From positions 248,001-312,000 of the forward strand of contig NZ_WAEL01000007.1 of assembly GCF_011742925.1 (NCBI RefSeq): a stretch of DNA of 64,000 bases. The letters run 5' to 3'. The notes beneath the pieces are model-generated. The model had not been told where the DNA came from and made no database searches. It saw only the letters and a list, made by a program, of their open reading frames with translations. This document shows positions 51,551 to 61,600 of this stretch, piece by piece. Within the stretch, counting starts at the first letter, position 1, and each line of letters begins with the position of its first letter. This stretch comes from Fibrivirga algicola (GTDB lineage Bacteria > Bacteroidota > Bacteroidia > Cytophagales > Spirosomataceae). The position numbers and the translations under genes are program-made.

Positions 51551-52438
51551 ATGTTTGCAGACGCGATTGACCTGGTCGATCCATTTACCCGCCCTATCCA
51601 CTCTATTCTACGCCTATATGGCCACAATGAAGTAATTCCCGGCTCGGCTACTCTCTTCTTTGTCAATAACGACGCCTGTGCCATCACGTGTAAGCACGTT
51701 GCCGAGCTCATTGTTAAGTCTGACGCGATCTATGGCCAGTTCAACGCCTTTCGTGCCGAGCTTCGGCAGTTTCAGCGCGACAAAAATTACGCCCACCTGT
51801 TGCAGAAGCTTGAAGAGAAATACAACTTCAAAAGCGAAACGGTCATCCGGGTACGTAACATGTTCATGAACTGCGTAGATCAGTTTACCGAACTGAAAGT
51901 TGATCTGCATCCCACGCAGGATCTGGCCCTGATTCGATTTGTTGGTTATACCCGTACGCTCTACAAAGGCCACGCTACATTTCTGCGCGATAGTAGCCGC
52001 GCTCGACCGGGGCGGTCTCTGTGCCGATTGGGTTATCCGTTTCCTGAATTTACCAACTACCGATACAACTCCGGAAATGACGATATTGAGTGGATTACTG
52101 AAGGGCGGGATACCACCCCGAAATTTCCAATCGATGGCATCATTACCCGGTTGCTTTCAGACAACGGAACCATCGCAACAGGTATTGAGCTAAGTACGCC
52201 TGGTTTAAGAGGCCAAAGCGGCGGCCCGCTGTTTGATGTCAATGGCCTGGTATACGGTATGCAGGCCGAAACGCGACACCTACACCTTGGCTTCGATATT
52301 GAAGGGCGCGACGTGATGGTTAACGGTCGTAAAGCCCGCGTGTCGAACTACCCATTTCTGAATGTAGGTGCCTGTGTTCATGTCGATGTAATCAAGCGCT
52401 TTCTCACTGATCATAATGTAGCATACACTGAGGCGTGA
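51551..52438 (+). CDS. Trypsin-like serine protease domain protein without signal peptide
   Basis: 295-residue protein with a chymotrypsin-like triad: His49 in ITCKHVAEL, Asp124 in PTQDLALIRF and Ser223 in GLRGQSGGPLFDVNGLVYG, which is the standard Gly-x-Ser-Gly-Gly-Pro context. A helical insert of about 60 residues (55-115, rich in Lys and Glu) separates His and Asp. No signal peptide or lipobox, so a cytoplasmic location is predicted, unusual for this fold; similar stand-alone domains occur in effector or defence proteins. No partner gene is adjacent. Substrate unknown. Confidence 0.82.
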   Translation: MFADAIDLVDPFTRPIHSILRLYGHNEVIPGSATLFFVNNDACAITCKHVAELIVKSDAIYGQFNAFRAELRQFQRDKNYAHLLQKLEEKYNFKSETVIRVRNMFMNCVDQFTELKVDLHPTQDLALIRFVGYTRTLYKGHATFLRDSSRARPGRSLCRLGYPFPEFTNYRYNSGNDDIEWITEGRDTTPKFPIDGIITRLLSDNGTIATGIELSTPGLRGQSGGPLFDVNGLVYGMQAETRHLHLGFDIEGRDVMVNGRKARVSNYPFLNVGACVHVDVIKRFLTDHNVAYTEA

Positions 52439-52483
52439 TCCGCTTTGTGTATAAGTCTCAGGTACGTTCGCGGCTGATCCGGC

Positions 52484-53755
52484 TTAATTGATTTTGACTT
52501 TAAACAGGTCTTTTGATCGGTTGTAGATGTAACCCATTACGAAAATGGTGACCAACCCGCCTGCCAGCACAGATCGAACGGTACCTAGTATACGCGCAGC
52601 AACCCCTGACTCAAATGCGCCAATTTCATTTGATGAGCTTACGAAAATTCCGTTTACGGCCGCTACCCGGCCACGCAGGTGATCGGGCGGAAAAATCTGC
52701 AAGATGGTTTGCCGGATAATTACGCTGACACTATCAAAAGCCCCCGTTAGCGCCAGCATGCATAGTGACAGGTAAAAATTGGTTGACAGCGCAAAAATGA
52801 TGGTGGCTATTCCGAAGCCAGCCACCGCTAATAACATATTGCGCCACGCGTTTTGGGTAGGCGGGTATTTGGCCATTGCCAGCATAGTCAGCACGGCCCC
52901 GATAGAAGGTGCCGCCCGCAAAGCCCCTAGTCCTTCGGCACCCACTCGTAGAATATCCTCAGCGAAGATGGGCAGAATAGCCACGACGCCACCGAACAAG
53001 ACAGAGAAGAGGTCCAGCGAGATGGCGTAGAGAACAATACGGTTGGAGAATACAAACGAGAATCCTTCGCGCAGACTATCCCAAAAACCAACATCGGTCA
53101 CGGTATGAGTAGCTACCACCGGACGTCGCTTGATGAGTGAGAGGAAAATAAAGCAGAGCACATAGAGAAAAATGGCGGTCAATAGTGTGTTCTCAAAGCC
53201 AATCGTAGCGTACAGCACACCCGCTATGGCAGGTCCCACAATGGCACCGGCTTGCCAGAAGGAACTACTCCAGGTCGACGAATTAGCGTAAAGCTCACGG
53301 GGAACCAGAAAGGGTTTTAATGACGAACTGGCTGGCGAGTAAAAGCCGCGTGCGGTACCGATTAGCATCAGTACGCCATAAATGACGGCTAGCCGTGTGG
53401 TTTGAGAAAATTGACTGACAATTGCCGGACGAAAGGCCGCGTATAAAATGACCGATCCCAGCATGATAACAACCAGGCTGATCTGCAGGATGCGCTTCTT
53501 ATCACGCCGGTCGGCCAGATGCCCGCCAAAGAGTGAGAGTGCGATGAACGGGATTGCCTCTGCCAGACCAACAAGCCCAAGCGCCAGTGGATCACGCGTG
53601 ATTTTGTACAATTCGTAACCGAGAATTACCTCCTGAATCAACAACGTTACTGTGATAAAGAACGAATTGAGAATGTAATAAAGGAAATCGGGGATTCGCA
53701 GCGAGGCAAACGGATCGTATGGCGTACTGGAAGAAGTTGAATCAGAAGAAGTCAT
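52484..53755 (-). CDS. MFS transporter, EntS/MFS_3-like exporter
   Basis: 423-residue inner-membrane transporter with 12 predicted helices. The loop 2-3 signature is GGHLADRRDKKRILQ (near residues 75-90), typical of drug or siderophore exporters. Further blocks: LMLIGTARGFYSPASSSLKP, AGAIVGPAIAGVLY and PPDHLRGRVAAVNGIFVSSS, which is characteristic of the MFS_3/EntS group. The substrate cannot be read from the sequence. It is downstream of the astacin gene on the same strand, with a structured 145-bp gap between. Confidence 0.9.
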   Translation of the reverse strand: MTSSDSTSSSTPYDPFASLRIPDFLYYILNSFFITVTLLIQEVILGYELYKITRDPLALGLVGLAEAIPFIALSLFGGHLADRRDKKRILQISLVVIMLGSVILYAAFRPAIVSQFSQTTRLAVIYGVLMLIGTARGFYSPASSSLKPFLVPRELYANSSTWSSSFWQAGAIVGPAIAGVLYATIGFENTLLTAIFLYVLCFIFLSLIKRRPVVATHTVTDVGFWDSLREGFSFVFSNRIVLYAISLDLFSVLFGGVVAILPIFAEDILRVGAEGLGALRAAPSIGAVLTMLAMAKYPPTQNAWRNMLLAVAGFGIATIIFALSTNFYLSLCMLALTGAFDSVSVIIRQTILQIFPPDHLRGRVAAVNGIFVSSSNEIGAFESGVAARILGTVRSVLAGGLVTIFVMGYIYNRSKDLFKVKIN

Positions 53756-53768
53756 GGAAATGTCAAGA

Positions 53769-53884
53769 AGTCAGGCGAGACGTCGCGCAGTCTGTTAGTC
53801 AACGTCCGATCTTGCGCTGGAGGTTCACTAGCCAACTGCATTACACTGATTGGCCCCCAACGAGGGGGAACATCTCGCCTGACT
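53769..53884. repeat. Long-range stem between astacin and MFS genes
   Basis: AGTCAGGCGAGA (53769-53780) is mirrored exactly at 53873-53884 across 92 nt, and inside lies CCCCCAACGAGGGGG, a small GC hairpin. In RNA of the minus strand this would enclose most of the 145-nt gap upstream of the MFS gene, as a leader or 3' UTR structure would. No known riboswitch was recognised. Confidence 0.5.
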
Positions 53885-53900
53885 GGCATCCTGTTGCTGC

Positions 53901-54746
53901 TTACGGATACATTGTCTTGACGGTAGCAATGTCAAGAGGAGAAAGGGCCGTACGCTGTACATTGAAGGTAGAGCCATCTTTTTTGACAATGGTGGGCTCA
54001 TTATTGACCGAAAAACTCCAGGAATGGTACATCATGATAGAGTTGAAGTCGAAGCCTCCCGGTTGATCGAAGCCATCCTTATTTTGCTGGATATAGGTTT
54101 GGAAATCTGTTGCGTAACCTGGCATAATGTTCTGGGTCAGGATCGTGACTGACCCATCCCTGTCAGCCCGGCTATGCTCATGGTAGAGTCCTACGGTGTG
54201 GCCAATCTCATGGATGGTGTTGCCCGTTGAGCACCAGTCGGCCAGGGTAATAAACTGCTGGCCGCCAATTCGACCTACGTTTGAGGCACACCCGCTACCC
54301 GCCTTGAACGTCACGTAGCTATACTCGGCCGTACGCCGCACAAAGCGGATAGCCGTATTAGCCTGCCAGTGAGCCATCGCATCAGTTACACGCTCGGGAT
54401 AGGGTAAGTTAGGGTCGATGGTATAATAGACAATCTTGCCTGTCCAGCGAAGTGATTTTAGGGTTCGACCGGCTCCCTGTGTAGCATGGTCGGCGTCGGT
54501 CAGCTCGCTGGGGTGAAGGATCATGTCGCCTTGATAAACGGCCTCTCCGTTAACGCGCCGAAAGGTGATGGGTTGGCCCAGGTAGGTGCCTGCTTCCAGA
54601 GTGCCGGTCTGGTGGGGGTAGGCCACTTCGATGGATGAGTTGTTATGAAGCGGGGCCAGGTCAACAGCCTGTTGGTCTGTAGCGCAGCCAAAAAAACAAA
54701 GGACTGACAGGGCAGTTCCGACAAATGAAAGGTGGATGTGTTTCAT
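53901..54746 (-). CDS. Astacin-family (M12A) zinc metallopeptidase lipoprotein
   Basis: 281-residue predicted lipoprotein with lipobox FFGC (Cys21). The catalytic domain (about 100-281) has the long astacin zinc motif HEIGHTVGLYHEHSRADRD, giving zinc ligands His179, His183 and His189 with catalytic Glu180, and a Met-turn at SIMMYHSW (near 236-243), whose Tyr is the usual fifth ligand. Cys pairs (Cys153, Cys172) may form a disulfide. A propeptide of about 75 residues precedes the domain. It likely acts at the cell surface or periplasm. Targets unknown. Confidence 0.93.
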   Translation of the reverse strand: MKHIHLSFVGTALSVLCFFGCATDQQAVDLAPLHNNSSIEVAYPHQTGTLEAGTYLGQPITFRRVNGEAVYQGDMILHPSELTDADHATQGAGRTLKSLRWTGKIVYYTIDPNLPYPERVTDAMAHWQANTAIRFVRRTAEYSYVTFKAGSGCASNVGRIGGQQFITLADWCSTGNTIHEIGHTVGLYHEHSRADRDGSVTILTQNIMPGYATDFQTYIQQNKDGFDQPGGFDFNSIMMYHSWSFSVNNEPTIVKKDGSTFNVQRTALSPLDIATVKTMYP

Positions 54747-55602
54747 GGAACGATCTAATAAGTTAATGAAAAAAACTTAGGGGAGCTTTCATGTTACTGC
54801 GTATTTCCCGCAATGCAGAAAATTAACACAACGTCACTTTTATTGTTTAAATCTATTTTTCAGTGGATTATTTAGTGAATAAGTATATTAATCCTATAGA
54901 CTGTAAACTAGAGGTCGTTGATCACATGGGCTAATTGCACACAGCAAAATGAGTCAAACTGATTAGAACTAGTCAGCTTTAGAAAGCCTGCGCATGGCTG
55001 AAAGGTATCGGACAACGTCGATCGCGCCTACGTAGCTGGTTGACCAGATTAAGCACCGCATATGTCGATTCTGGTCATTCGACCTGGCACGCCAACGTGG
55101 CCTTAAAAACAGCTTTGTTGGTGAGTGCGGCGTTAGTCTGTACTGGCAGGTGCTGGCAAAACATTGATGAATCATCGTTTTTTTCATGGATTGGTAGGTT
55201 TAGTCTATGGTTTATTACTAAATCGGAAAACAAGACACAGTATCACAGCTGAATAGGTGTTAACTACCATACCCAATGGTCAAAACAGTTGATTACATCA
55301 GCAGATGATTATATGAGTTGATTCGTTGTAAATATGAGTATTATTTCTTATTAACAAACTCAGTTAATTAGTTAACGTACACGGCTTAATTTGTAGCTGA
55401 TTGTTTAGTTAGCCAGTAAGAGCCATATATATAAAATGAGTATATATGCTTATTTAGTGGCTTCGTGTTATTGTTTATATATAATAAAAAAAATACTAAC
55501 TTGTCTTATAATTATTATAAAAATACCCCGATTAATAATTTTGTCTTACTTTCGTGTTACCTATTATCTAATCCAGGATTTACTCATCATTCTTCATTTA
55601 CT
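54747..55602. other. Gene-free A+T-rich region
   Basis: 856 bp with no supported gene. Both ends (54747-54960 and about 55250-55600) are clearly A+T-rich. The middle (about 54965-55190) is G+C-richer and carries a stop-bounded 45-codon frame on the plus strand (from 55036, ending TGA near 55167) whose translation, DQIKHRICRFWSFDLARQRG and on, looks protein-like but has no start codon. It may be the remnant of a lost gene or element. No terminal inverted repeats were seen. Confidence 0.5.
55536..55543 (+). promoter_or_regulatory. -7 promoter element for the acyl-CoA ligase gene
   Basis: TAATTTTG is an exact TAnnTTTG match, 59 nt upstream of the ATG at 55603, in an A+T-rich leader. No clear -33 TTG at 19-22 nt spacing was found. 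Confidence 0.4.
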
Positions 55603-57300
55603 ATGCCTGTTCGTTTGATACCCCGGGTTGCTACGGCTCATGAGCCGCCAATGTTGATAAAGAATCTGCTTCGGCAGTCGGACCGATATGAGCCTAATCG
55701 AGAAATTGTGTACCGGAACCTGTTCCGAATGACCTACGCAACTTTCAATCATCGGGTACAGCAACTTGCCAATGTACTGACCCAACTGGGCGTTACAGCT
55801 GGCGATACCGTTGCCGTCATGGATTGGGATAGTCATCGTTACCTGGAGGCATTCTTCGCCGTGCCTTGCCTTGGTGCGGTACTGCACACGATCAACGTGC
55901 GGTTGTCTCCGTTTCAGATTCTGTACACGATGAACCACGCCGCTGATAAAGTGGTCTTGATTCACGAAGACTTCCTGCCGCTGCTCGACAGCATTCGCCC
56001 CGAACTGACAACGGTGCAAACGATTGTGGTGCTCAGCGATAACGTGTACGATCCTGAGACCAGGCAGGTAAAGTCCGGTGCCTACGCCGCACCGGAGGGT
56101 ACATCTGGCGAATACGAAACCCTGCTATCCGTTGCGTCGGCCGACTTTAATTTTCCTGACTTCGACGAAAATGCGCTTGCGACTACCTTCTACACAACTG
56201 GTACAACGGGGCATCCGAAGGGCGTCTATTTTTCGCATCGGCAACTATTTATGCACACAATGGGCCTCTGCACCTATGTGTGCGGCTATCAGGCGGTGTC
56301 GTTTCAATCGTCGGTAGATGTGTACATGCCCATCACGCCCATGTTCCACGTTCACGCCTGGGGATTCCCGTATCTGGCTACCATGCTATCGGCCCGACAG
56401 GTGTATCCTGGAAAGTACGAGCCCGAGATGCTGCTGAAACTGATTCTCACCGAGGGTGTCACGTTCTCGCACTGCGTACCAACCATTCTCAATATGCTGG
56501 TGAGCAGCCCGGCCGCTGTGCAGTTCCGCGAGCAGTTGAGCCGCTGGAAAGTGATCATCGGCGGGTCGGCACTGACAAAGGGGCTGGCTGGTGCTGCCAT
56601 GAAGATGGGCATCCAGGTGTATCAGGGATACGGTATGTCCGAAACCGCTCCGGTCATGGCCATCACGTACCTGAACGATCAGGAGCGCGATCTGTCGATC
56701 GAGGAAAAAGTGCCACTCCTTACACAGGCCGGGCGCATTGCTCCCTTTGTTGAGATGTGCCTTATGGACGAACTGGGAAACATGCTGCCCCACGATGGCG
56801 AAGCGGTGGGCGAGGTTGTGGCGCGGGGACCCTGGATGACCCAGGGCTATTGGCAGGAGCCCGACCGGGGAAGCGAGTTATGGAATCACGGCTGGCTGCA
56901 CACGGGTGACGTAGCCAGTATTACGCCCGACAACTGGGTGCACATTGCCGACCGTACCAAAGACGTCATCAAGACGGGGGGCGAGTGGGTATCCTCGCTC
57001 GAAATCGAAGACTTATTGTCTCAGATTGACGGCGTGGCCGAGGTGGCCGTGATCGGATTGCCCGACGAAAAGTGGGGTGAGCGCCCGTATGCGATCATTG
57101 TGCCTAAACCCGACTACAAAGACAAGCTGCAATCCGATCAGGTGAGGGCGGCTCTTCAGGCACGGGTCGATAGGGGCGAATTGAATAAGTGGTACGTACC
57201 CGACCGCATTCTCTTCGTTGCCGAAATTCCGAAAACGAGCGTCGGTAAACTGGATAAAAAACGGATGCGGGTTGAATTAAAAGACGCAATGCTGAACTAA
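55603..57300 (+). CDS. Fatty acid-CoA ligase, AlkK-like AMP-binding enzyme
   Basis: 565-residue acyl-CoA synthetase of the ANL superfamily, which activates a carboxylic acid via acyl-adenylate to its CoA thioester. Phosphate-binding loop [11 protein letters not shown] at 197-207; [22 protein letters not shown]; hinge block [20 protein letters not shown]; catalytic Lys in [13 protein letters not shown] near the C-terminus. The order and the GGEWVS block fit medium-chain AlkK-type ligases. No carrier domain follows, so it is not an NRPS module. The ATG at 55603 fits family starts; the longer frame runs into A+T-rich leader. It stands alone. Confidence 0.92.
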   Translation: MPVRLIPRVATAHEPPMLIKNLLRQSDRYEPNREIVYRNLFRMTYATFNHRVQQLANVLTQLGVTAGDTVAVMDWDSHRYLEAFFAVPCLGAVLHTINVRLSPFQILYTMNHAADKVVLIHEDFLPLLDSIRPELTTVQTIVVLSDNVYDPETRQVKSGAYAAPEGTSGEYETLLSVASADFNFPDFDENALATTFYTTGTTGHPKGVYFSHRQLFMHTMGLCTYVCGYQAVSFQSSVDVYMPITPMFHVHAWGFPYLATMLSARQVYPGKYEPEMLLKLILTEGVTFSHCVPTILNMLVSSPAAVQFREQLSRWKVIIGGSALTKGLAGAAMKMGIQVYQGYGMSETAPVMAITYLNDQERDLSIEEKVPLLTQAGRIAPFVEMCLMDELGNMLPHDGEAVGEVVARGPWMTQGYWQEPDRGSELWNHGWLHTGDVASITPDNWVHIADRTKDVIKTGGEWVSSLEIEDLLSQIDGVAEVAVIGLPDEKWGERPYAIIVPKPDYKDKLQSDQVRAALQARVDRGELNKWYVPDRILFVAEIPKTSVGKLDKKRMRVELKDAMLN

Positions 57301-57389
57301 CAGCTGGGTAGTCTGTCGTTAAGCAGGCGGTACCTTCGCCATTGGAGGCCACCTGAGCACGGCGGCAGACCGCCTATTAGTACGTTTCC

Positions 57390-57878
57390 ATGATTCGAAT
57401 CGGGCTTATATCGGATACCCATAGTTACCTCGACCCGGCTGTCTTTACCCATTTTCAGGAGTGCGACGAAATCTGGCATGCAGGCGATGTAGGTGCCCCT
57501 GAAGTAGCCCGGCAACTTGCCGACTTTCGGCCGCTTCGCATTGTTAGCGGCAATATCGACTCTGAGCACGACTACCCGGCCGATCTGCGTTTTGATTTGG
57601 AGGGCTTTTCGGTCTGGATCACGCACATTGGCGGGTCGCCTCCGCGCTATAATCCCACAGTGCGTCCACTACTTCAGGCCAATGCCCCCGACCTGTTTAT
57701 TTGTGGGCATTCACACATTCTGAAAGTAGTGCGCGATCCCAAACTGGCCAATATGCTGTACCTCAACCCCGGCGCAGCGGGCAAAACCGGGTTTCATCTT
57801 CAGCGTACCTGTCTGCGTTTTTCGCTCCACGAAAAGCAGATCAGCAACATGCAGGTGATTGGACTGGGGAAACGCTAA
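57390..57878 (+). CDS. Metallophosphoesterase, YfcE/MJ0936-type phosphodiesterase
   Basis: 162-residue calcineurin-like phosphoesterase. Metal-binding motifs in order: GLISDTHSYLD (5-15), WHAGDVG (29-35), VSGNIDSEHD (52-61), ITHIGG (near 77) and ICGHSHILK (near 104). Such small enzymes hydrolyse phosphodiesters in vitro; the cellular substrate is not known. No signal peptide. The gene follows the acyl-CoA ligase by 89 bases and precedes the methyltransferase by 67 bases, all on the same strand. Confidence 0.92.
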   Translation: MIRIGLISDTHSYLDPAVFTHFQECDEIWHAGDVGAPEVARQLADFRPLRIVSGNIDSEHDYPADLRFDLEGFSVWITHIGGSPPRYNPTVRPLLQANAPDLFICGHSHILKVVRDPKLANMLYLNPGAAGKTGFHLQRTCLRFSLHEKQISNMQVIGLGKR

Positions 57879-57945
57879 GCGACCCCTCTTATCCGCGTAC
57901 CATCCTTAGCAACGCCCATTTGATTGCGGGCCGTTTATCTACTCC

Positions 57946-58566
57946 ATGACGTTCGACCCTGTGGCACCTTTCTACGACTCACTGGCTGCGTTAGCGTTTG
58001 GAAAGTCGCTGATCAGGGCTCAGGAGTGGGGCGTTGCGCAGGTACGTCCGGGTTACCGGGTACTGGTTCTGGGCGGAGGCTCCGGAGTGACCCTGCCCGG
58101 CCTGCTTGCCCGTCACCCCACGCAGGTTGTCTACGTTGAGGCATCGGCGGCCATGCTGTTGTTGGCCCAACAGCGGGTACCACCGGGTGCACCAGTCGCC
58201 TTCCTGCTGGGCACAGAAGCCGACGTACCTACTAGTGAACCATTCGATTATATCCTGCTTCCGTTTGTGCTGGACCTTTACCCGGCGGCAGCTCTGGAAT
58301 CTGATATGCTGCCCACGTTGCTCCGCGTACTTCAGCCAGCCGGTCAACTGATCGTTACTGATTTTGCCAAACCTACCACATACTGGCAGCGAGTTTATAT
58401 GTGGCTGATGCTCCGCTTCTTCCGGTTAACCACGGGAATCCCGGCCCGGCACTGGACTAATTGGCCCGCCTCTCTGGCTGCCCTCGGTTTGGTTGAACAG
58501 CATGGGCAATCCTTTCGATATGGTCAGTTACGTTCGGGTTGTTGGCTGCGGCAGACGTATGTATAG
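57946..58566 (+). CDS. Class I SAM-dependent methyltransferase
   Basis: 206-residue methyltransferase. Motif I is VLVLGGGSGVTLPGLL (about 39-54), the acidic end of strand 2 is VVYVEASAAML, and post-motif blocks FDYILLPFVLDLYP and LRVLQPAGQLIVTDF follow. The substrate is unknown; a UbiE-like or small-molecule role is possible. A hydrophobic stretch (VYMWLMLRFFRL) near 148-160 may contact membrane or substrate. It ends the same-strand run with the ligase and phosphoesterase and is followed by a strong terminator. Confidence 0.87.
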   Translation: MTFDPVAPFYDSLAALAFGKSLIRAQEWGVAQVRPGYRVLVLGGGSGVTLPGLLARHPTQVVYVEASAAMLLLAQQRVPPGAPVAFLLGTEADVPTSEPFDYILLPFVLDLYPAAALESDMLPTLLRVLQPAGQLIVTDFAKPTTYWQRVYMWLMLRFFRLTTGIPARHWTNWPASLAALGLVEQHGQSFRYGQLRSGCWLRQTYV

Positions 58567-58610
58567 CCAGACTCACCCGAAAAGTTGCCTCCGCTAAAAC
58601 GGCATAAAAA

Positions 58611-58647
58611 AAAGGAACAGACCCGTTGTTGGCGGGTCTGTTCCTTT
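58611..58647. terminator. Bidirectional terminator between methyltransferase and secreted nuclease genes
   Basis: A perfect 15-bp stem (58611-58625 with 58633-58647) and a 7-nt loop, preceded by an extended A-run (58606-58613) that serves as T-tract for the minus-strand gene. Confidence 0.92.
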
Positions 58648-58668
58648 ATACACACGTGCCTCGGCGGC

Positions 58669-61600
58669 TTACTTGATAATTGCCTTGGCTTTGGTTTGGT
58701 TGCCTGCACTAACCTGAATCAGGTACATGCCAGCCGGAACCGAACTCAGTTCAACACGCTCAGTGTGCTGATCGGTCAACACTGTCACCTGCCGATCCTG
58801 AATCACATTGCCGCGCAGGTCGATCAACCGAAGCTGAACGCTCTGCTGCGCCACATTCCGAATCTGCACTGATACGGCTTCGCCTACAACCGGGTTCGGG
58901 TACGTATCAACTTGTAGCGAAAGTGGAGTGCCTGGCTCCTCAGCCCCAATACGACCATTGGCCGCTTTGAACGTCAGCGTGTACGTGATGCTTGCCGACA
59001 GTTTACCGGGGTCGGTTGCGGTGATCGTCACCGTTAATACACCCGCGTTATTTGGCGTTCCACTAATGAGGTTGGTCTTCTTGTCGAAGTTCACCCCTTT
59101 CTGTAAACCACTCACCGAATACTCTAGTTGCGTTGGCGTTTCCAGGTCAGTAAACAGGGGAACAACGTTCAACGAGTACATCTGGCCAACCGTCACCGTT
59201 TTGTTCGCGACAGGCGATACAACGGTAGGCGCCGTGTTGACTGGCGTTGGATTAACCGTCAGTACGAAGCTGGTGCTTGCCGATAGGTTACCTGGGTCCG
59301 TCGCCGTTAACGTAATTGTCGACGTACCTACTACCGAAGGTGTACCAACGATGGTCAGGTCCTTTTCACTAAACCGCAGCCCTTTCGGTAAACCGCTGAC
59401 ACTGTAGTTCAGCTGATTAGGGGTTTCGGCGTCGCTGAATGAAGGCAGTTGCAGGTTGAAAGCCACGTTTACAATCGTAGTCTGATTGGCAACTGAAGCC
59501 GCAACCGGAGCCGTGTTGACCGGTGTCGGTGCATTTACCGTTAGGACAAACGTCGTGCTTACCGACAGGTTTCCCGAGTCGGTCGCCTTCACCGTCACAG
59601 TCGACGTACCCGTAGTAGTCGGGGTACCCGTGATCGTTCCGTTTACAAAGCTCAAGCCAGCAGGTAATCCCGTTACCGTTACCACTAGGTTAGCAGCTCC
59701 CGCATCATCAGCAAACGTATTGGTTGGAATGCTGTAGCTAAATGGCAGGCCTTTGGTGGCTGTCTGATTTGGAATCAGATTGGCTACCGTTGGCGCTGCA
59801 TTCGGTGGTGCATTTACCGTCAGGACAAACGTCGTGCTTACCGACAGGTTCCCCGCGTCAGTCGCTTTCACCGTTACGGTCGACATACCTATAGTGGTTG
59901 GGGTACCCGTGATCGTACCATTCACGAAGCTTAAGCCCGCCGGTAAACCAGTTACGGTCACTGTCAGGCCACCCACACCCGCATCGTCGGCAAACGTGTT
60001 AGTCGGGATGCTGTAGCTGAATGGCAGGCCTCTGGTGGCTGTCTGATTTGGAATCGAATTGGCAACCGTTGGCGCTGTGTTTGGCGTTGGTACAATCGTT
60101 ACTGTAACCGAGGTAGCCGGGCTGGTACACTCGCCAACCTGACACTGCACATTGTAAACGAAGCTGCCCAACGTAGCGGTCGACACCGTGATCGAACTGC
60201 CTGATCCGCTGGCTGCACCTGTCCAAACCAACGTACCTGTGCAGTTGGCAGCAGTCAGAACAACGTTAGCTGATCCCTGAACAGCCGTTACGCTCGAAAG
60301 CGCTGGAGCTGTAACCGGCTGATTTACCGTTACACTGGCCGAAGCCACTGCCTGGCAACCACCAGCCGACGTTACCGTCACCGAGTACGTACCTGTCGAC
60401 GTAACGTCAATGGCTTGCGTGGTGGCACCTGTATTCCACAGATAACTGCTGCCAGCGCTCGCCGTTAGGGTAGCCGTACCACCGGCACATACCGATGTTG
60501 TCGATGGCGTAATGCTGGCAACCGGCGATTGGCTCACTGTTACCGTTGTCTCAGCCGTAGCTGTCTGGTTGTATGTATCGGTTACCAGAACCGTATACGT
60601 GTACACACCGGAGGTAGTCAGGTTCGACACCGTTGCTGTAGCCGTCAACGCATTCGTGATCGTAGCCGGTCCTGTCCATACATACGTGAATGGAGCTGTT
60701 CCGCCGGTGATAGTGGCAAACACGGTAGCTGTTCCAGACGGGCAAACCGTGGCCGGAGTAGCCGTAGCCGTAACAGCATTGAGTGCAACGGCATTCACTG
60801 TCAGATCAAATGACGTACTGGCAGCCAATGAACCGGGGTCCGTAGCGGTGATCGTAATCGTCGACGTACCTAATACCGTTGGTGTTCCACTGATTGTGCT
60901 GCCGTTTAAGGTCAGTCCGGTTGGCAATCCACTGGCCGAATAGGTCAGCGCCTGGTTGTCCGGATCAGAGAAAACACTGGCCACATCGAAACTGTACGCC
61001 TGACCTGCCAGTGTCGCCTGATTTGCGATCGTCGTAGCTACCGGTGCCCGGTTGGCCTGATTGACCGTTACGCTGACCGTCTGGGTAACGGTCTGGTTGG
61101 CTGGAGTGGTCGCATCGGTCACCACAACGGTGAAGATCTGTTCCCCTGCCGACAGGCCCGATACCGTAGCCGTATTGCCGGATGGCGTCAACGTACCCGG
61201 CCCCGAGAAGCTGTAGCTGAAGGGAGCCTTACCTCCCGATACTGTCGCCGACAGACTGGTGCTGCTCGAAGTTAGAAGTTGGGTCGGGTCGGCCGTAAGG
61301 GTGACGCTCAGCGCCGCAACCGGTGTATTCAGCGAGAGGCCAACAACTACCGGATCGTGATCTGATGTACGGAACGGATCAGCGTTATAGTAGCTGCTGA
61401 TCTGACCGCTGGTTTTGTTCTCCGTGTTGTAGTCCAGCACGGTAGGCTCATCAGCATTGATGTGCCACTTGGTCGCAGAAGCCATCTGTGCTGCCAGCGT
61501 GCTGTTGCCCAGCGCATGGTCCAGCGCCCCCACAAAGCCGTCAAACACATACGAATACGTCGTGTTGGGGATCAGGTTCTGGTAGCCGTTGTTGTGGAGC

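Noticed and set aside
54969-55187. 72-codon minus-strand frame in the A+T-rich gap
   Set aside because: Arg-rich translation with no recognisable fold and no promoter; it overlaps the more protein-like relic on the other strand.
55603-57300. Acyl-CoA ligase as part of the NRPS-PKS cluster
   Set aside because: It is 12 kb away from the cluster, on the other strand, with unrelated genes between and no carrier-protein domain.
59518-60075. Regular repeats resembling an array
   Set aside because: The unit is 279 bp, in frame, and encodes Ig-like domains; there are no short spacers, so it is not CRISPR.
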